Assembly (NCBI GenBank): GCA_021152555.1
Contig: JAGKVE010000017.1
Span: forward strand, 1-30,677
Length of the DNA stretch: 30,677 nt
Direction of reading: 5' to 3'
Origin: Bacteroidia bacterium
Lineage (GTDB): Bacteria > Bacteroidota > Bacteroidia > Bacteroidales > Paludibacteraceae
Below the pieces are notes generated by a model. That model searched no databases and was not told the origin of the DNA. It was given only the letters and a program-made list of their open reading frames with translations. Below are positions 13,666 to 21,600 of the stretch, piece after piece. How positions within the stretch are numbered: the stretch's first letter is position 1; every line of letters starts with the position of its first letter. The position numbers were made by a program, and so were the translations under genes.

Positions 13666-15657
13666 ATGAGTAAAGGTAATATTGGAGTGACAAGTGATAA
13701 TATATTCCCTGTCATCAAAAAATTTTTGTATTCCGACCACGAGATTTTTTTGCGTGAGTTAATCAGTAACGCCGTCGATGCGACACAGAAACTGAAGACG
13801 CTCTCATCTGTAGGCGAAGTGAAAGGCGATCTCGGCGATACACGTGTACGCGCGATTATAGACAAAAAGAAAAAGACGCTGACAGTAAGCGACCACGGAA
13901 TAGGCATGACCGCCGAAGAAGTGGATAAATATATCAATCAAATCGCTTTCTCGGGCGCAGAGGAGTTTGTCAACAAATACAAAGACAAGACAGAGGCTAT
14001 CATCGGTCACTTCGGGTTAGGTTTCTATTCCGCTTTCATGGTAAGCAAGAAAGTGGAGATTTTCTCACTGAGTTACCGTGAAGACGCGAAAGCCGTTCAC
14101 TGGAGCTGCTCGGGTGATCCGGAATATACGATGGAAGAAACCATCAAATCGGAACGCGGTACAGATGTTGTACTACATATTGACGACGAGTTCAGCCAGT
14201 ATCTGGAAGACGCCACCATCGAGGGACTGCTCAAGAAATACTGCAAGTTCCTGCCGGTAGAGATAGCATTCGGCAAGAAAAAAGAATGGAAAGACGGCAA
14301 AGAGGTAGAGTTGGACGAAGAGAATATCATTAATGATGTTAATCCCGCCTGGACGCGCAAGCCGAGCGAGTTGAAAGACGAAGATTACGACAAGTTCTAT
14401 CACGAACTCTATCCGACACAGATGGACGAGCCGTTGTTCCATATTCACCTCAATGTGGATTATCCGTTCAACCTGACGGGTATTCTGTACTTCCCGAAGA
14501 TTAAGAGCAACCTGGATGTCCACCGGAACAAAATACAGTTGTACTGCAACCAAGTGTATGTGACGGACGAAGTGGAAAACATCGTACCAGAGTACCTGAC
14601 GCTGCTTCACGGCGTGATAGACAGTCCGGATATTCCGCTGAACGTGAGCCGTAGTTACCTTCAGAGCGACAATAACGTGAAGAAAATAAGCGGATACATC
14701 ACGAAGAAGGTGGCTGACAAGTTGGCAGAGTTATACAAAGCTGACAAGGACGCGTTCGCCAAGAAATGGGATGATATCAAGATGTTTATCCAGTTCGGCA
14801 TGCTGACAGACGAGAAATTCTACGAGAAAGCGAAAGATTTTGCATTGCTGAAGAACCTCGACAGCAAGTACGCGACACTGGACGAATATAAAGAACAGGT
14901 AAAGGCTGCGCAGACAGATAAAGACGGCAATTTAGTACTCCTTTACACGAATGACGCTGATGCACACTACACATATATCGAGCGTGCGAAGGCGAAAGGC
15001 TATGACGTGTTGCTGATGGACGGCGAATTAGACGTTCATTGCATGAGCCAGGCGGAGCAGAAAGACCTCTCCCCGACCCTCTCCCAAGGAGAGGGGGAAC
15101 AAAGCGGGCATCTGCGGTTTGTGCGGATTGACAGCGACACGATTGAGAACCTGATCAAGAAGGAAGACCAGGCGAAAGATGAATATTCGGACGAACAGAA
15201 AGAAGGCCTGCGAAAAGCATTCGAAGCTTTCATCCCGAAAGCGGAGAAACTGAATTACTATGTTTCCTGCGAGGCTGCGGCTTCCGATGCACTACCTGTG
15301 TTCCTGACACAGAACGAGTTTATGCGCCGAATGAAGGAGATGAGTGCTCACCAGCAGGGCATGTCATTCTACGGTCAGATGCCGGACAGTTACAATCTTG
15401 TACTCAATACCGCGCACCCTCTGATCCAAGAGTTGGTGGGCAAGATGACGAGCGAAGAAGTACAGGAAGAAGTAGAAAAGAAGGCAGAGAAAGAAGGTGA
15501 CGCGCCAACAAAAGAGACCGTCACGAAGACGGTCTATACCTTGTCCGGCGAGGATGAGCGTTTGAAACAACTCATCGACATAGCCCTTCTGGCTTCCGGT
15601 CAACTCAAAGGCGAAGCGTTGGCTAAATTTGTCAACCGCAGCGTAGAGTTGCTATAA
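13666..15657 (+). CDS. htpG: Hsp90-family chaperone HtpG
   Basis: ATP-dependent cytoplasmic chaperone, 663 residues, dimeric in the family. The N-terminal GHKL ATPase is clear: FLRELISNAVDA (ATP/Mg2+ Asn), DHGIGMT, GHFGLGFYSAFMV (lid glycines) and GTDVVLHI. The middle domain has VDYPFNLTGILYFPKI and the DIPLNVSRSYLQ segment with the catalytic-loop Arg; the C-terminal dimerisation domain ends FVNRSVELL. Odd: residues ~467-482 (DLSPTLSQGEGEQSGH) are encoded by a GC-rich hairpin insert and interrupt the normal EQK-to-RFVRIDSD connection. The frame is kept, so the protein is probably functional with a surface loop. It ends 6 nt inside the convergent aminopeptidase gene. Confidence 0.97.
   Translation: MSKGNIGVTSDNIFPVIKKFLYSDHEIFLRELISNAVDATQKLKTLSSVGEVKGDLGDTRVRAIIDKKKKTLTVSDHGIGMTAEEVDKYINQIAFSGAEEFVNKYKDKTEAIIGHFGLGFYSAFMVSKKVEIFSLSYREDAKAVHWSCSGDPEYTMEETIKSERGTDVVLHIDDEFSQYLEDATIEGLLKKYCKFLPVEIAFGKKKEWKDGKEVELDEENIINDVNPAWTRKPSELKDEDYDKFYHELYPTQMDEPLFHIHLNVDYPFNLTGILYFPKIKSNLDVHRNKIQLYCNQVYVTDEVENIVPEYLTLLHGVIDSPDIPLNVSRSYLQSDNNVKKISGYITKKVADKLAELYKADKDAFAKKWDDIKMFIQFGMLTDEKFYEKAKDFALLKNLDSKYATLDEYKEQVKAAQTDKDGNLVLLYTNDADAHYTYIERAKAKGYDVLLMDGELDVHCMSQAEQKDLSPTLSQGEGEQSGHLRFVRIDSDTIENLIKKEDQAKDEYSDEQKEGLRKAFEAFIPKAEKLNYYVSCEAAASDALPVFLTQNEFMRRMKEMSAHQQGMSFYGQMPDSYNLVLNTAHPLIQELVGKMTSEEVQEEVEKKAEKEGDAPTKETVTKTVYTLSGEDERLKQLIDIALLASGQLKGEALAKFVNRSVELL
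15064..15110 (+). repeat. GC-rich palindromic insert within htpG
   Basis: The hairpin CCCTCTCC-CAA-GGAGAGGG (15077-15095) lies in a ~48-bp segment absent from HtpG relatives as I know them. The stem arms are identical to the hairpin in the U32 insert (990-1009). It encodes DLSPTLSQGEGEQSGH in frame. Confidence 0.8.
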
Positions 15658-17436
15658 GGCAGCGCACTTACGTGCCAAGTATTTAGCCTCGTCTGCATTG
15701 AGCAGCGGGGCTATTTCCTTATAAACGCTCGCGTGATAGGCATTGAGCCACGCAATCTCTTTGTCCGTCATGAGACTCCGTTCGATGAGCGAAGTGTCGT
15801 AGAAACAGAGAGTCAGTGTCTCAAAGGTGAGCCATTCGTCCTCGGTTGTAGCCGTCTTTGTTTTCTCCGCCGGTATGACGGTAATCAGGTTCTCCGTTCG
15901 GATACCCCATTCGCCGGTACGATAGATACCCGGTTCGTCAGAAACGATATGTCCTATCTCCAACGCCGTAGGGTTATTGTCCGTCCGAACGTTTTGTGGG
16001 CCTTCGTGGCATCCTAAAAAATGTCCGACGCCATGCCCTGTCCCATGCCCGAATGTGATACCGGCTTCCCACATGTATTGCTTGGCGAGTGCATCCAACT
16101 GGTTACCCCGCGTACCTCGTGGGAAGCGTGCTGTTCCCAGAGCGATATGTCCTTTGAGGACGTATGTGTAGTCGAGTTTTGCCTGCTGCGGGATGTCACC
16201 ACCCAGCCAAATGGTGCGGGTGATATCGGTCGTTCCGTCGAGGTATTGGCCTCCGGAATCGAGCAGTAACATACCGGATGGCTGAACGGTAGCGCAGTTG
16301 TCTTTGGTGGCCGCATAATGCACGATAGCGCCGTTGCCCCGATAGCCGGCGATGGTGCCGAAAGACTCTTCGACAAAATTCTCTCCGCGTGCTCTGAATG
16401 AATGCAGTTTCTCCATCAGGTCCCACTCTGTTATTTGAGAATTATTAAACGCTTCCTCTTCCAACCACTTGAAGAAACGCGTGAGAGCAGCACCGTCCTG
16501 ACGCATAGCAATGCGCTCACCCTCCAACTCTACAGAGTTCTTTTTTGCCTTGTCAATAAGGATTGGGGACTTGAGATTGATTTTTTTACAAGAATCGGGT
16601 ATCGCTTCAAAGAGCGCTTCATTGACGCGCATCCCATCATAGAAGACAGTACCTCTGAGTCCTGCAATATATTCAAATACAGCCTCGTATGGCTTGATGT
16701 CAATATTATTGAAGTCCAAGTAGTTCTGCGCAGAAGAATCAATTTTGGCAGGATCCACAAACAAAGTACATTTGTCAGGTTGCAGCACGGCGTAACTGAT
16801 TACAACCGGATTATACTCTACATCGTTTCCACGGATATTGAGCAGCCAAGCAATCTCATCCAATGCGCTGATAATCATAGCCCCTGAGCATTCTCCCTTC
16901 GAAGATGTTTTAAAGAGGATGTTACGCATTCTCGCCAGTTTGCTCTCTACGGTCTCACCAGCGAAATCTGCTGGGTATGGGTATAATTTATCCTGTGGGA
17001 TGGCCGGACGGCTTTCCGTCCATAACGGCTTAATCAAATCAATGGAGTGGAGTTGCACTTTCTCTTTCCATTCTGCAAAGTCATTAACGCTGAACATTTC
17101 AGGATTGACACCTATTGTACCATACACATTCTCAGCCAACCACTCGATAACCGACGGACAGTCAATATCGCTTTCGCGCATTAACTCTATAGTGCTGTCT
17201 CTCAGTTCGATACCGGCTTGCAGATAGTACCGGCTGTCTGTCCATAGAAAGGCTTTGTCAAGCGTTACAACGACCGTTCCGCTTTCTCCGTTAAAACCAC
17301 TCAACCACTGCATCTCACACCAGTGTGATGCCATGTATTCACTTGCGTGTGGGTCATTACCCGGCACAACATATGCCTCCAATCCCGCATTGCGCATCAT
17401 GCCGCGCAATGCGGTAATTCGTTCTATTACATTCAT
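15652..17436 (-). CDS. Xaa-Pro aminopeptidase (aminopeptidase P family, M24B)
   Basis: Removes an N-terminal residue preceding proline; cytoplasmic dinuclear-metal enzyme of 594 residues, the long three-domain type. Two creatinase-like N-terminal domains (NVIERITALRGMMRNAGLEA, then VPGNDPHASEYM) precede the pita-bread catalytic domain. Metal ligands are visible in order: Asp in LLLDSGGQYLDGTTDITRT (two Asp), His in GHGTGHGVGHFLGCHEGP, Glu in SDEPGIYRTGEWGIRTEN (two Glu). The frame is open to 17520, but that extension crosses the promoter (17458-17488); the ATG at 17436 gives the normal N-terminus. It is transcribed alone, with its stop region overlapping htpG by 6 nt. Confidence 0.95.
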   Translation of the reverse strand: MNVIERITALRGMMRNAGLEAYVVPGNDPHASEYMASHWCEMQWLSGFNGESGTVVVTLDKAFLWTDSRYYLQAGIELRDSTIELMRESDIDCPSVIEWLAENVYGTIGVNPEMFSVNDFAEWKEKVQLHSIDLIKPLWTESRPAIPQDKLYPYPADFAGETVESKLARMRNILFKTSSKGECSGAMIISALDEIAWLLNIRGNDVEYNPVVISYAVLQPDKCTLFVDPAKIDSSAQNYLDFNNIDIKPYEAVFEYIAGLRGTVFYDGMRVNEALFEAIPDSCKKINLKSPILIDKAKKNSVELEGERIAMRQDGAALTRFFKWLEEEAFNNSQITEWDLMEKLHSFRARGENFVEESFGTIAGYRGNGAIVHYAATKDNCATVQPSGMLLLDSGGQYLDGTTDITRTIWLGGDIPQQAKLDYTYVLKGHIALGTARFPRGTRGNQLDALAKQYMWEAGITFGHGTGHGVGHFLGCHEGPQNVRTDNNPTALEIGHIVSDEPGIYRTGEWGIRTENLITVIPAEKTKTATTEDEWLTFETLTLCFYDTSLIERSLMTDKEIAWLNAYHASVYKEIAPLLNADEAKYLARKCAAL

Positions 17437-17457
17437 GAAATTTCTGTTTTTAGACCG

Positions 17458-17488
17458 CAAAGGTACTGCTTTTTTTTCAAATACGCAA
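17458..17488 (-). promoter_or_regulatory. Promoter for the aminopeptidase P gene
   Basis: Minus strand: TTGCGTATTTG with first T at 17488 and TACCTTTG at 17465-17458; offset 23 nt. It places the start at 17436 and excludes the longer ORF. Confidence 0.9.
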
Positions 17489-17514
17489 GAAAACGGGTAT
17501 TTTTGTCGAAATAT

Positions 17515-17545
17515 TTGCACATATGCAAAAAAAACAGTAATTTTG
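17515..17545 (+). promoter_or_regulatory. Promoter for the DUF2520-like gene
   Basis: TTGCACATATG from 17515 and TAATTTTG at 17538-17545; offset 23 nt. Divergent from the aminopeptidase promoter with about 26 bp between the -33 elements. Confidence 0.82.
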
Positions 17546-17567
17546 CAGCCCCAAAAGAATACAATAC

Positions 17568-18434
17568 ATGAAAATAGTTATCATAGGCGCAGGAAACGTA
17601 GGTACCAATCTTCATCACGCGTTTGAACTGAAAGGCATCAATGCCGAATTGGTGCATGCGCGTCCTTTGCTAGACGTTGAGGATCCTATAGGCGGTGTTC
17701 TGCCGCAAGCAGATGTGTATATTTATACGGTAATAGATGATGCATTGGCAGAAGTGGCGCAGCATGTAAATGCGCCTAAGTCACTCCATTTACACACATC
17801 GGGAACAATTCCTGTGAGCATATTCGGAGAGGATAAGCCCCATGCCGGCGTGATATATTTCCTGCAGAGTTTCAGTAAAGCGTCTCTTATTGATGATTGG
17901 AGCGGTATTCCGTGCTTTGTCGATGGTCGGAACATAGATGATATAGCCGCTATTTATTCGTTGGCACAGACACTAACCAGCCGTATATATGAGGCTAACC
18001 AACATGACCGTGAGCGTCTACACATTGCCGGTGTTTTTGCTAATAACTACACTAATCTAATGTATCGCATGGCAGCAGAAGTGCTCAAAGATACACAAAT
18101 TCCGTTCGAAGCCCTGCTGCCTCTTATAGACCAAACGGCAACCAAAGTACACACCTTGACACCCAAAGCAGCACAGACAGGTCCTGCTGCGCGAGGGGAT
18201 GGCGAAGTGGTTATGCATCATGCAGAGTTGCTTGGAAATGTGTCGAAAGGGGAGTTCTTTCCGTCAGATATGCAATTCCTGTATCTGAATATGGCGCGTA
18301 TGATTCAGGATTCGAACCGTCCGGAAACTGAACGGCAATCTATTGATGATATATTGAGTCGAGCGCTCGAAGCGTCAATCGAGACAACGCAAAATCATCT
18401 AATTCCTTCCACGCGACGCAGAAGGCGCCGCTGA
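17568..18434 (+). CDS. Rossmann-fold / DUF2520 protein (ProC-like)
   Basis: A 288-residue predicted NAD(P)-binding protein. The N-terminal Rossmann motif is MKIVIIGAGNVGTNLHHAF (GxGxxG), followed by SLHLHTSGTIPVS and GVIYFLQSFSK, with the helical DUF2520 domain from about 145 (HIAGVFANNYTNLMYRMAAE). The fold resembles pyrroline-5-carboxylate reductase and 6-phosphogluconate dehydrogenases; the reaction is unknown. The conserved domain appears to end near LYLNMARMIQD (about 250), and the last ~35 residues, ending STRRRRRR, lie in DNA that also encodes the mutY C-terminus on the other strand. The tail may be an accidental read-through after loss of an earlier stop. Confidence 0.88.
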   Translation: MKIVIIGAGNVGTNLHHAFELKGINAELVHARPLLDVEDPIGGVLPQADVYIYTVIDDALAEVAQHVNAPKSLHLHTSGTIPVSIFGEDKPHAGVIYFLQSFSKASLIDDWSGIPCFVDGRNIDDIAAIYSLAQTLTSRIYEANQHDRERLHIAGVFANNYTNLMYRMAAEVLKDTQIPFEALLPLIDQTATKVHTLTPKAAQTGPAARGDGEVVMHHAELLGNVSKGEFFPSDMQFLYLNMARMIQDSNRPETERQSIDDILSRALEASIETTQNHLIPSTRRRRRR

Positions 18435-19404
18435 TGACAGGAAATTCGCTGACTCTATGAATAAAAAAACGTGCGTGTATGCGCTGGTGCGATAATACAT
18501 GCGTGAAAGTGCATATCGGTTTCGCATGTTGAGACGCGCTACGCGGCCGCGTAACCACAGGGTCTTCCGACAGTTCTTCGCAAGGAAACTCATATAGGTG
18601 ATACCATATGTCATGCGGATCTTCTCGTTTGCAAAGCAATGTAGTTATTTCATCTGTCGAGTTTAGCGCATTTCCCCCTTGTGTTTTTATATAGATATGG
18701 TAGTCAAACCATCTGTTCCGCAGTGCGGGGCGCGGTTTGCGGAGAGGCAGTAAGGCCGCTGTGCCATGTGCGAACGCGATGCAATGTGCTTGTAGAGGGC
18801 ATGACGAGCAGTTGTCTCCTAGCGTTGGTGTGCAATAAAGTGCACCGAACTCCATAATGGAGGAATTGAATAGTCTCGGATTGTCAGTGTCAAGAAGTTG
18901 TTCTATGTGTCTGTGAAACAGTTTCTTGCCGGCAGTGGTGTCAAAAGCCTCGTCTATATCCATGAGTCTTGCAACTACGCGATATACATTGCCGTCCATG
19001 GCGGGGAAGGGCTGATTATAAGCAAAAGACGCGATAGCGCCGGCAGTATAATCGCCTACGCCCGGCAAAGAGCGGATGTCTTCAAAGCGAGTAGGGAAAG
19101 GCGCCCAGCCACGCGCAACAATCATCTGTGCAGCCTTGTGCATATTACGCGCCCTGCTGTAATAACCTAGTCCCTGCCATTCACGCAATACTGCCGCCTC
19201 GTCAGCCGCTGCTAAGTCTTCTACTTTCGGCCAGCGTGCAATAAACCGCAAGTAATAATCCATACCCTGCGCAACGCGTGTCTGCTGCAAGATAATTTCA
19301 CTCAGCCATATGGCGTATGCGTCTTCTGTTTCCCTCCATGGAAGGACGCGACGGTTACTTTCGTACCATTTGTATAAACGGCTATATACTAACGAGTTGG
19401 ACAT
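18340..19404 (-). CDS. mutY: A/G-specific adenine DNA glycosylase
   Basis: Removes adenine mispaired with 8-oxoguanine. The helix-hairpin-helix glycosylase domain shows SEIILQQTRV (catalytic Glu at 36), LPGVGDYTAGAIASFAY (113-129) and AMDGNVYRVVAR (catalytic Asp at 137). The [4Fe-4S] loop has Cys at 191, 199, 202 and 208, i.e. C-x7-C-x2-C-x5-C with one residue more than the usual x6 in the first gap. The C-terminal NUDIX-like domain (about 230-354) recognises 8-oxoG and ends in AWKELDDFALSRLTLRALD. The last 95 nt overlap the DUF2520-like gene in antisense. The gene is expressed from its own promoter, divergent from HU. Confidence 0.95.
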   Translation of the reverse strand: MSNSLVYSRLYKWYESNRRVLPWRETEDAYAIWLSEIILQQTRVAQGMDYYLRFIARWPKVEDLAAADEAAVLREWQGLGYYSRARNMHKAAQMIVARGWAPFPTRFEDIRSLPGVGDYTAGAIASFAYNQPFPAMDGNVYRVVARLMDIDEAFDTTAGKKLFHRHIEQLLDTDNPRLFNSSIMEFGALYCTPTLGDNCSSCPLQAHCIAFAHGTAALLPLRKPRPALRNRWFDYHIYIKTQGGNALNSTDEITTLLCKREDPHDIWYHLYEFPCEELSEDPVVTRPRSASQHAKPICTFTHVLSHQRIHARFFIHRVSEFPVISGAFCVAWKELDDFALSRLTLRALDSIYHQ

Positions 19405-19446
19405 CTAAAAGCGCTCTTTTTTGACGTGAAATATTCAAATCGAGCA

Positions 19447-19477
19447 CAAAATTACAAAAAAAAACACAAATTTGCAA
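19447..19477 (-). promoter_or_regulatory. Promoter for mutY
   Basis: Minus strand: TTGCAAATTTG with first T at 19477 and TAATTTTG at 19454-19447; offset 23 nt. Confidence 0.8.
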
Positions 19478-19494
19478 TTTTTTTTAAGAAAAAC

Positions 19495-19525
19495 TTTTGT
19501 ATTTCAATAATTTATAGTATCTTTG
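19495..19525 (+). promoter_or_regulatory. Promoter for HU
   Basis: TTTTGTATTTC from 19495 and TATCTTTG at 19518-19525; offset 23 nt. The HU ATG is at 19564. Confidence 0.85.
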
Positions 19526-19563
19526 CACGATTTTTCGCATTCATAAACAAAAAAAATATAAAT

Positions 19564-19836
19564 ATGACAAAAGCAGATCTCATTAATGAAATCGCAATCT
19601 CTACGGGTTATGACAAAAAAACCATCAGTGTGATTGTGGAGGAGTTCATGAAGGGTGTACGCAAGAACGTAGCCAAAGGTGAACCTGTTTATCTGCGCGG
19701 TTTTGGTAGTTTCGTAACCAAAACACGTGCAGCCAAGGTAGCTCGAAACATCAGCAAGAACACTACTGTTGTAGTTCCTGAGCACAAAATCGCATACTTC
19801 AAGGCAGCCGCCGAGTTTGCCGCAGAAGTACGCTAA
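19564..19836 (+). CDS. HU-family nucleoid DNA-binding protein
   Basis: A 90-residue histone-like protein that bends and compacts DNA as a dimer. MTKADLINEIAISTGYDKKT and VEEFMKGVRKNVAKGEPVYL form the dimerisation helices; LRGFGSFVTKTRAAKVARNI carries the family GFGSF motif and the start of the DNA-binding arm; IAYFKAAAEFAAEV is the C-terminal helix. The frame is open upstream to 19426, but that part covers the promoter, so the ATG at 19564 is the start. It lies upstream of the COX24-like and RNase G genes. Confidence 0.96.
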   Translation: MTKADLINEIAISTGYDKKTISVIVEEFMKGVRKNVAKGEPVYLRGFGSFVTKTRAAKVARNISKNTTVVVPEHKIAYFKAAAEFAAEVR

Positions 19837-19881
19837 TCAAGAGAAAACAAAATTAATTAACATTTTAAACATCAACTAATT

Positions 19882-19971
19882 ATGCCAAACGGAAAGAAGC
19901 ATAAGAGACATAAGATGTCCACACACAAGCGTAAAAAACGCCTACGTAAGAATCGTCATAAGCATAAGTAA
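19882..19971 (+). CDS. 29-aa basic AURKAIP1/COX24-domain protein
   Basis: ATG at 19882 encodes 29 residues, MPNGKKHKRHKMSTHKRKKR and then LRKNRHKHK, with 18 Lys/Arg/His. This tiny protein is conserved in Bacteroidota and shares the COX24/AURKAIP1 (mS38-like) domain; mS38 and the bacterial relative bS22 are small-subunit ribosomal proteins, so a ribosomal role is likely by family. It lies 45 nt after the HU stop and 38 nt before the RNase G start and is probably co-transcribed with both. It is too short for most gene finders. Confidence 0.9.
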   Translation: MPNGKKHKRHKMSTHKRKKRLRKNRHKHK

Positions 19972-20009
19972 TTGACGATTAAGTAACTATTTTTAAATCC
20001 CTATCAAGT

Positions 20010-21536
20010 ATGAAAAGCGAATTGATTGTGGACGTACAGCCGCAAGAGATCGCTATAGCGCTGACAGAGGATGACCGCTTACAGGAAGTGGCGCGCGAAA
20101 AGCGTAACCAAGATAATTTCGCGGTAGGAAATATCTACTATGGGCGTGTCAAAAAAGTGATGCCGGCGTTGAATGCAGTCTTTGTGGACGTAGGTCACGA
20201 AAAAGAAGCTTTTCTGCATTATTTGGATTTAGGTTCTCAATTTCGTACGCTGCAAACGTATGTAACCAAGGCCGTTTCGGATAGACGTCGTGTTCCTTCT
20301 CTGGTAAGGACACCTCGTCAACCCGAAGTGGGAAAAGAAGGACAGATAGCGGATGTGCTAAAGGTTGGAGATACGCTATTAGTACAGGTATCCAAAGAAC
20401 CGATTAACACGAAAGGTCCGCGTTTGACGGCTGAACTTTCAATAGCAGGCCGTAACATTGTCCTAATCCCTTTTTCAGACGGCGTAATGGTCAGCCAGAA
20501 GATTAAACGCGAGTCAGAACGCCAACGTCTTAAACAACTGATGCTCTCAATTAAGCCGCAAGGCTTCGGCATTATAGTTCGGACTGTAGCGGAAGACAAG
20601 CGTGTGGCGGAGTTAGATAACGAGTTGCGCCTGCTTGTGGAGCGCTGGCAGCAGACAGTGAAAAGTCTTCAGCAGCGTGAGCCGGTGAGCCTTGTGAGTG
20701 AGGAAATGGGACGGACAATCGGAATAATCCGTGATTTGTTGAGCCCTGATTTCACTTCTATTCAGATAAACGACCGCGGCATCTATGATGAAGTCCGGAA
20801 TTATCTGCAACTCATTGCTCCGGAGAGTACAAAAATTGTCAAGTTTTATCAAGGCGAACAGCCTATTTTTGATCACTTTGACATTACCCGTCAGATGAAG
20901 ACGGGACTCGGCAGAACAGTCGGTTTTAAACATGGTGGGTATCTCATTATTGACAAAACCGAAGCCCTGTTCTCCATTGATGTCAATTCGGGCAGTAAAA
21001 AGATTTTTGAGGATCAGGAGCAAAACGCGTTCCAATTCAACATGCTGGCAGCAGATGAACTGATTCATCAATTACGGCTGCGCGACATAGGCGGAATAAT
21101 CATAGTCGATTTTATCGATATGGATTCGAAGGATCACCAGCAGCAGTTGTATGATTATGTGCGTAAGTTAATGGAACGTGATCGCGCCAAGCATAATGTG
21201 CTGCCTTTAAGCAAGTTCGGACTCATGCAAATAACGCGCCAACGTGTGCGTCCGGCGGTAGAAATGCAGGTAGAAGAAGTCTGCCCGACCTGTATGGGCA
21301 AAGGCAAGATACAGCCTTCAATCCTTTTTACCGACCAGATTGCAGAGCAGATAGAGCATGAATATGAGCAGCACGGACGGGGATTGAAACTGCATTTACA
21401 CCCATATATCTACGCATATGTGTCACGTGGATGGTGGAATTCACTCAAGAACCAATGGCGCCGCAAGTACGGCGTAACGGTAGTCGAGAATCAATCTCTC
21501 GGAATGTTAGAGACCAGATTTATTGCAGAAAAGTAA
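20010..21536 (+). CDS. rng: Ribonuclease G/E family endoribonuclease
   Basis: Single-strand-specific endoribonuclease for rRNA maturation and mRNA turnover; 508 residues, the RNase G-like length without the long RNase E scaffold tail. An S1-like domain (about 38-130: GNIYYGRVKKVMPALNAVFV) precedes the catalytic core. Asp324 in FSIDVNSGSKK and Asp367 in IVDFIDMD are the two Mg2+ ligands and keep the 43-residue spacing of E. coli RNase E (D303, D346). Cys425/Cys428 in CPTCMGKG form the Zn-link of the dimer. It lies downstream of HU and the COX24-like gene and ends 2 nt before the terminator stem. Confidence 0.94.
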   Translation: MKSELIVDVQPQEIAIALTEDDRLQEVAREKRNQDNFAVGNIYYGRVKKVMPALNAVFVDVGHEKEAFLHYLDLGSQFRTLQTYVTKAVSDRRRVPSLVRTPRQPEVGKEGQIADVLKVGDTLLVQVSKEPINTKGPRLTAELSIAGRNIVLIPFSDGVMVSQKIKRESERQRLKQLMLSIKPQGFGIIVRTVAEDKRVAELDNELRLLVERWQQTVKSLQQREPVSLVSEEMGRTIGIIRDLLSPDFTSIQINDRGIYDEVRNYLQLIAPESTKIVKFYQGEQPIFDHFDITRQMKTGLGRTVGFKHGGYLIIDKTEALFSIDVNSGSKKIFEDQEQNAFQFNMLAADELIHQLRLRDIGGIIIVDFIDMDSKDHQQQLYDYVRKLMERDRAKHNVLPLSKFGLMQITRQRVRPAVEMQVEEVCPTCMGKGKIQPSILFTDQIAEQIEHEYEQHGRGLKLHLHPYIYAYVSRGWWNSLKNQWRRKYGVTVVENQSLGMLETRFIAEK

Positions 21537-21538
21537 AA

Positions 21539-21566
21539 ACAAAGCCGGCCCAATCGCCGGCTTTGT
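21539..21566. terminator. Rho-independent terminator after RNase G, probably bidirectional
   Basis: An 11-bp stem ACAAAGCCGGC / GCCGGCTTTGT with loop CCAATC. T-rich DNA follows on the plus strand (TTTATTC) and A-rich DNA lies on the left side (T-rich on the minus strand), so it can stop both converging units. Confidence 0.9.
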
Positions 21567-21600
21567 TTATTCTTAGCTCGTTCTGTTCGAACAAATTGCT

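Noticed and set aside
13401..13740. Minus-strand ORFs over the 11-bp repeat before htpG
   Set aside because: They arise because an 11-bp repeat stays open in several frames; their repeated SRYRAVIE segments are only the translated repeat.
17437..17520. N-terminal extension of aminopeptidase P
   Set aside because: It would translate the promoter of the gene itself (17458-17488); the family N-terminus begins at the ATG at 17436.
19426..19563. N-terminal extension of HU
   Set aside because: It includes the HU and mutY promoters; the HU fold starts at MTKADLINE.
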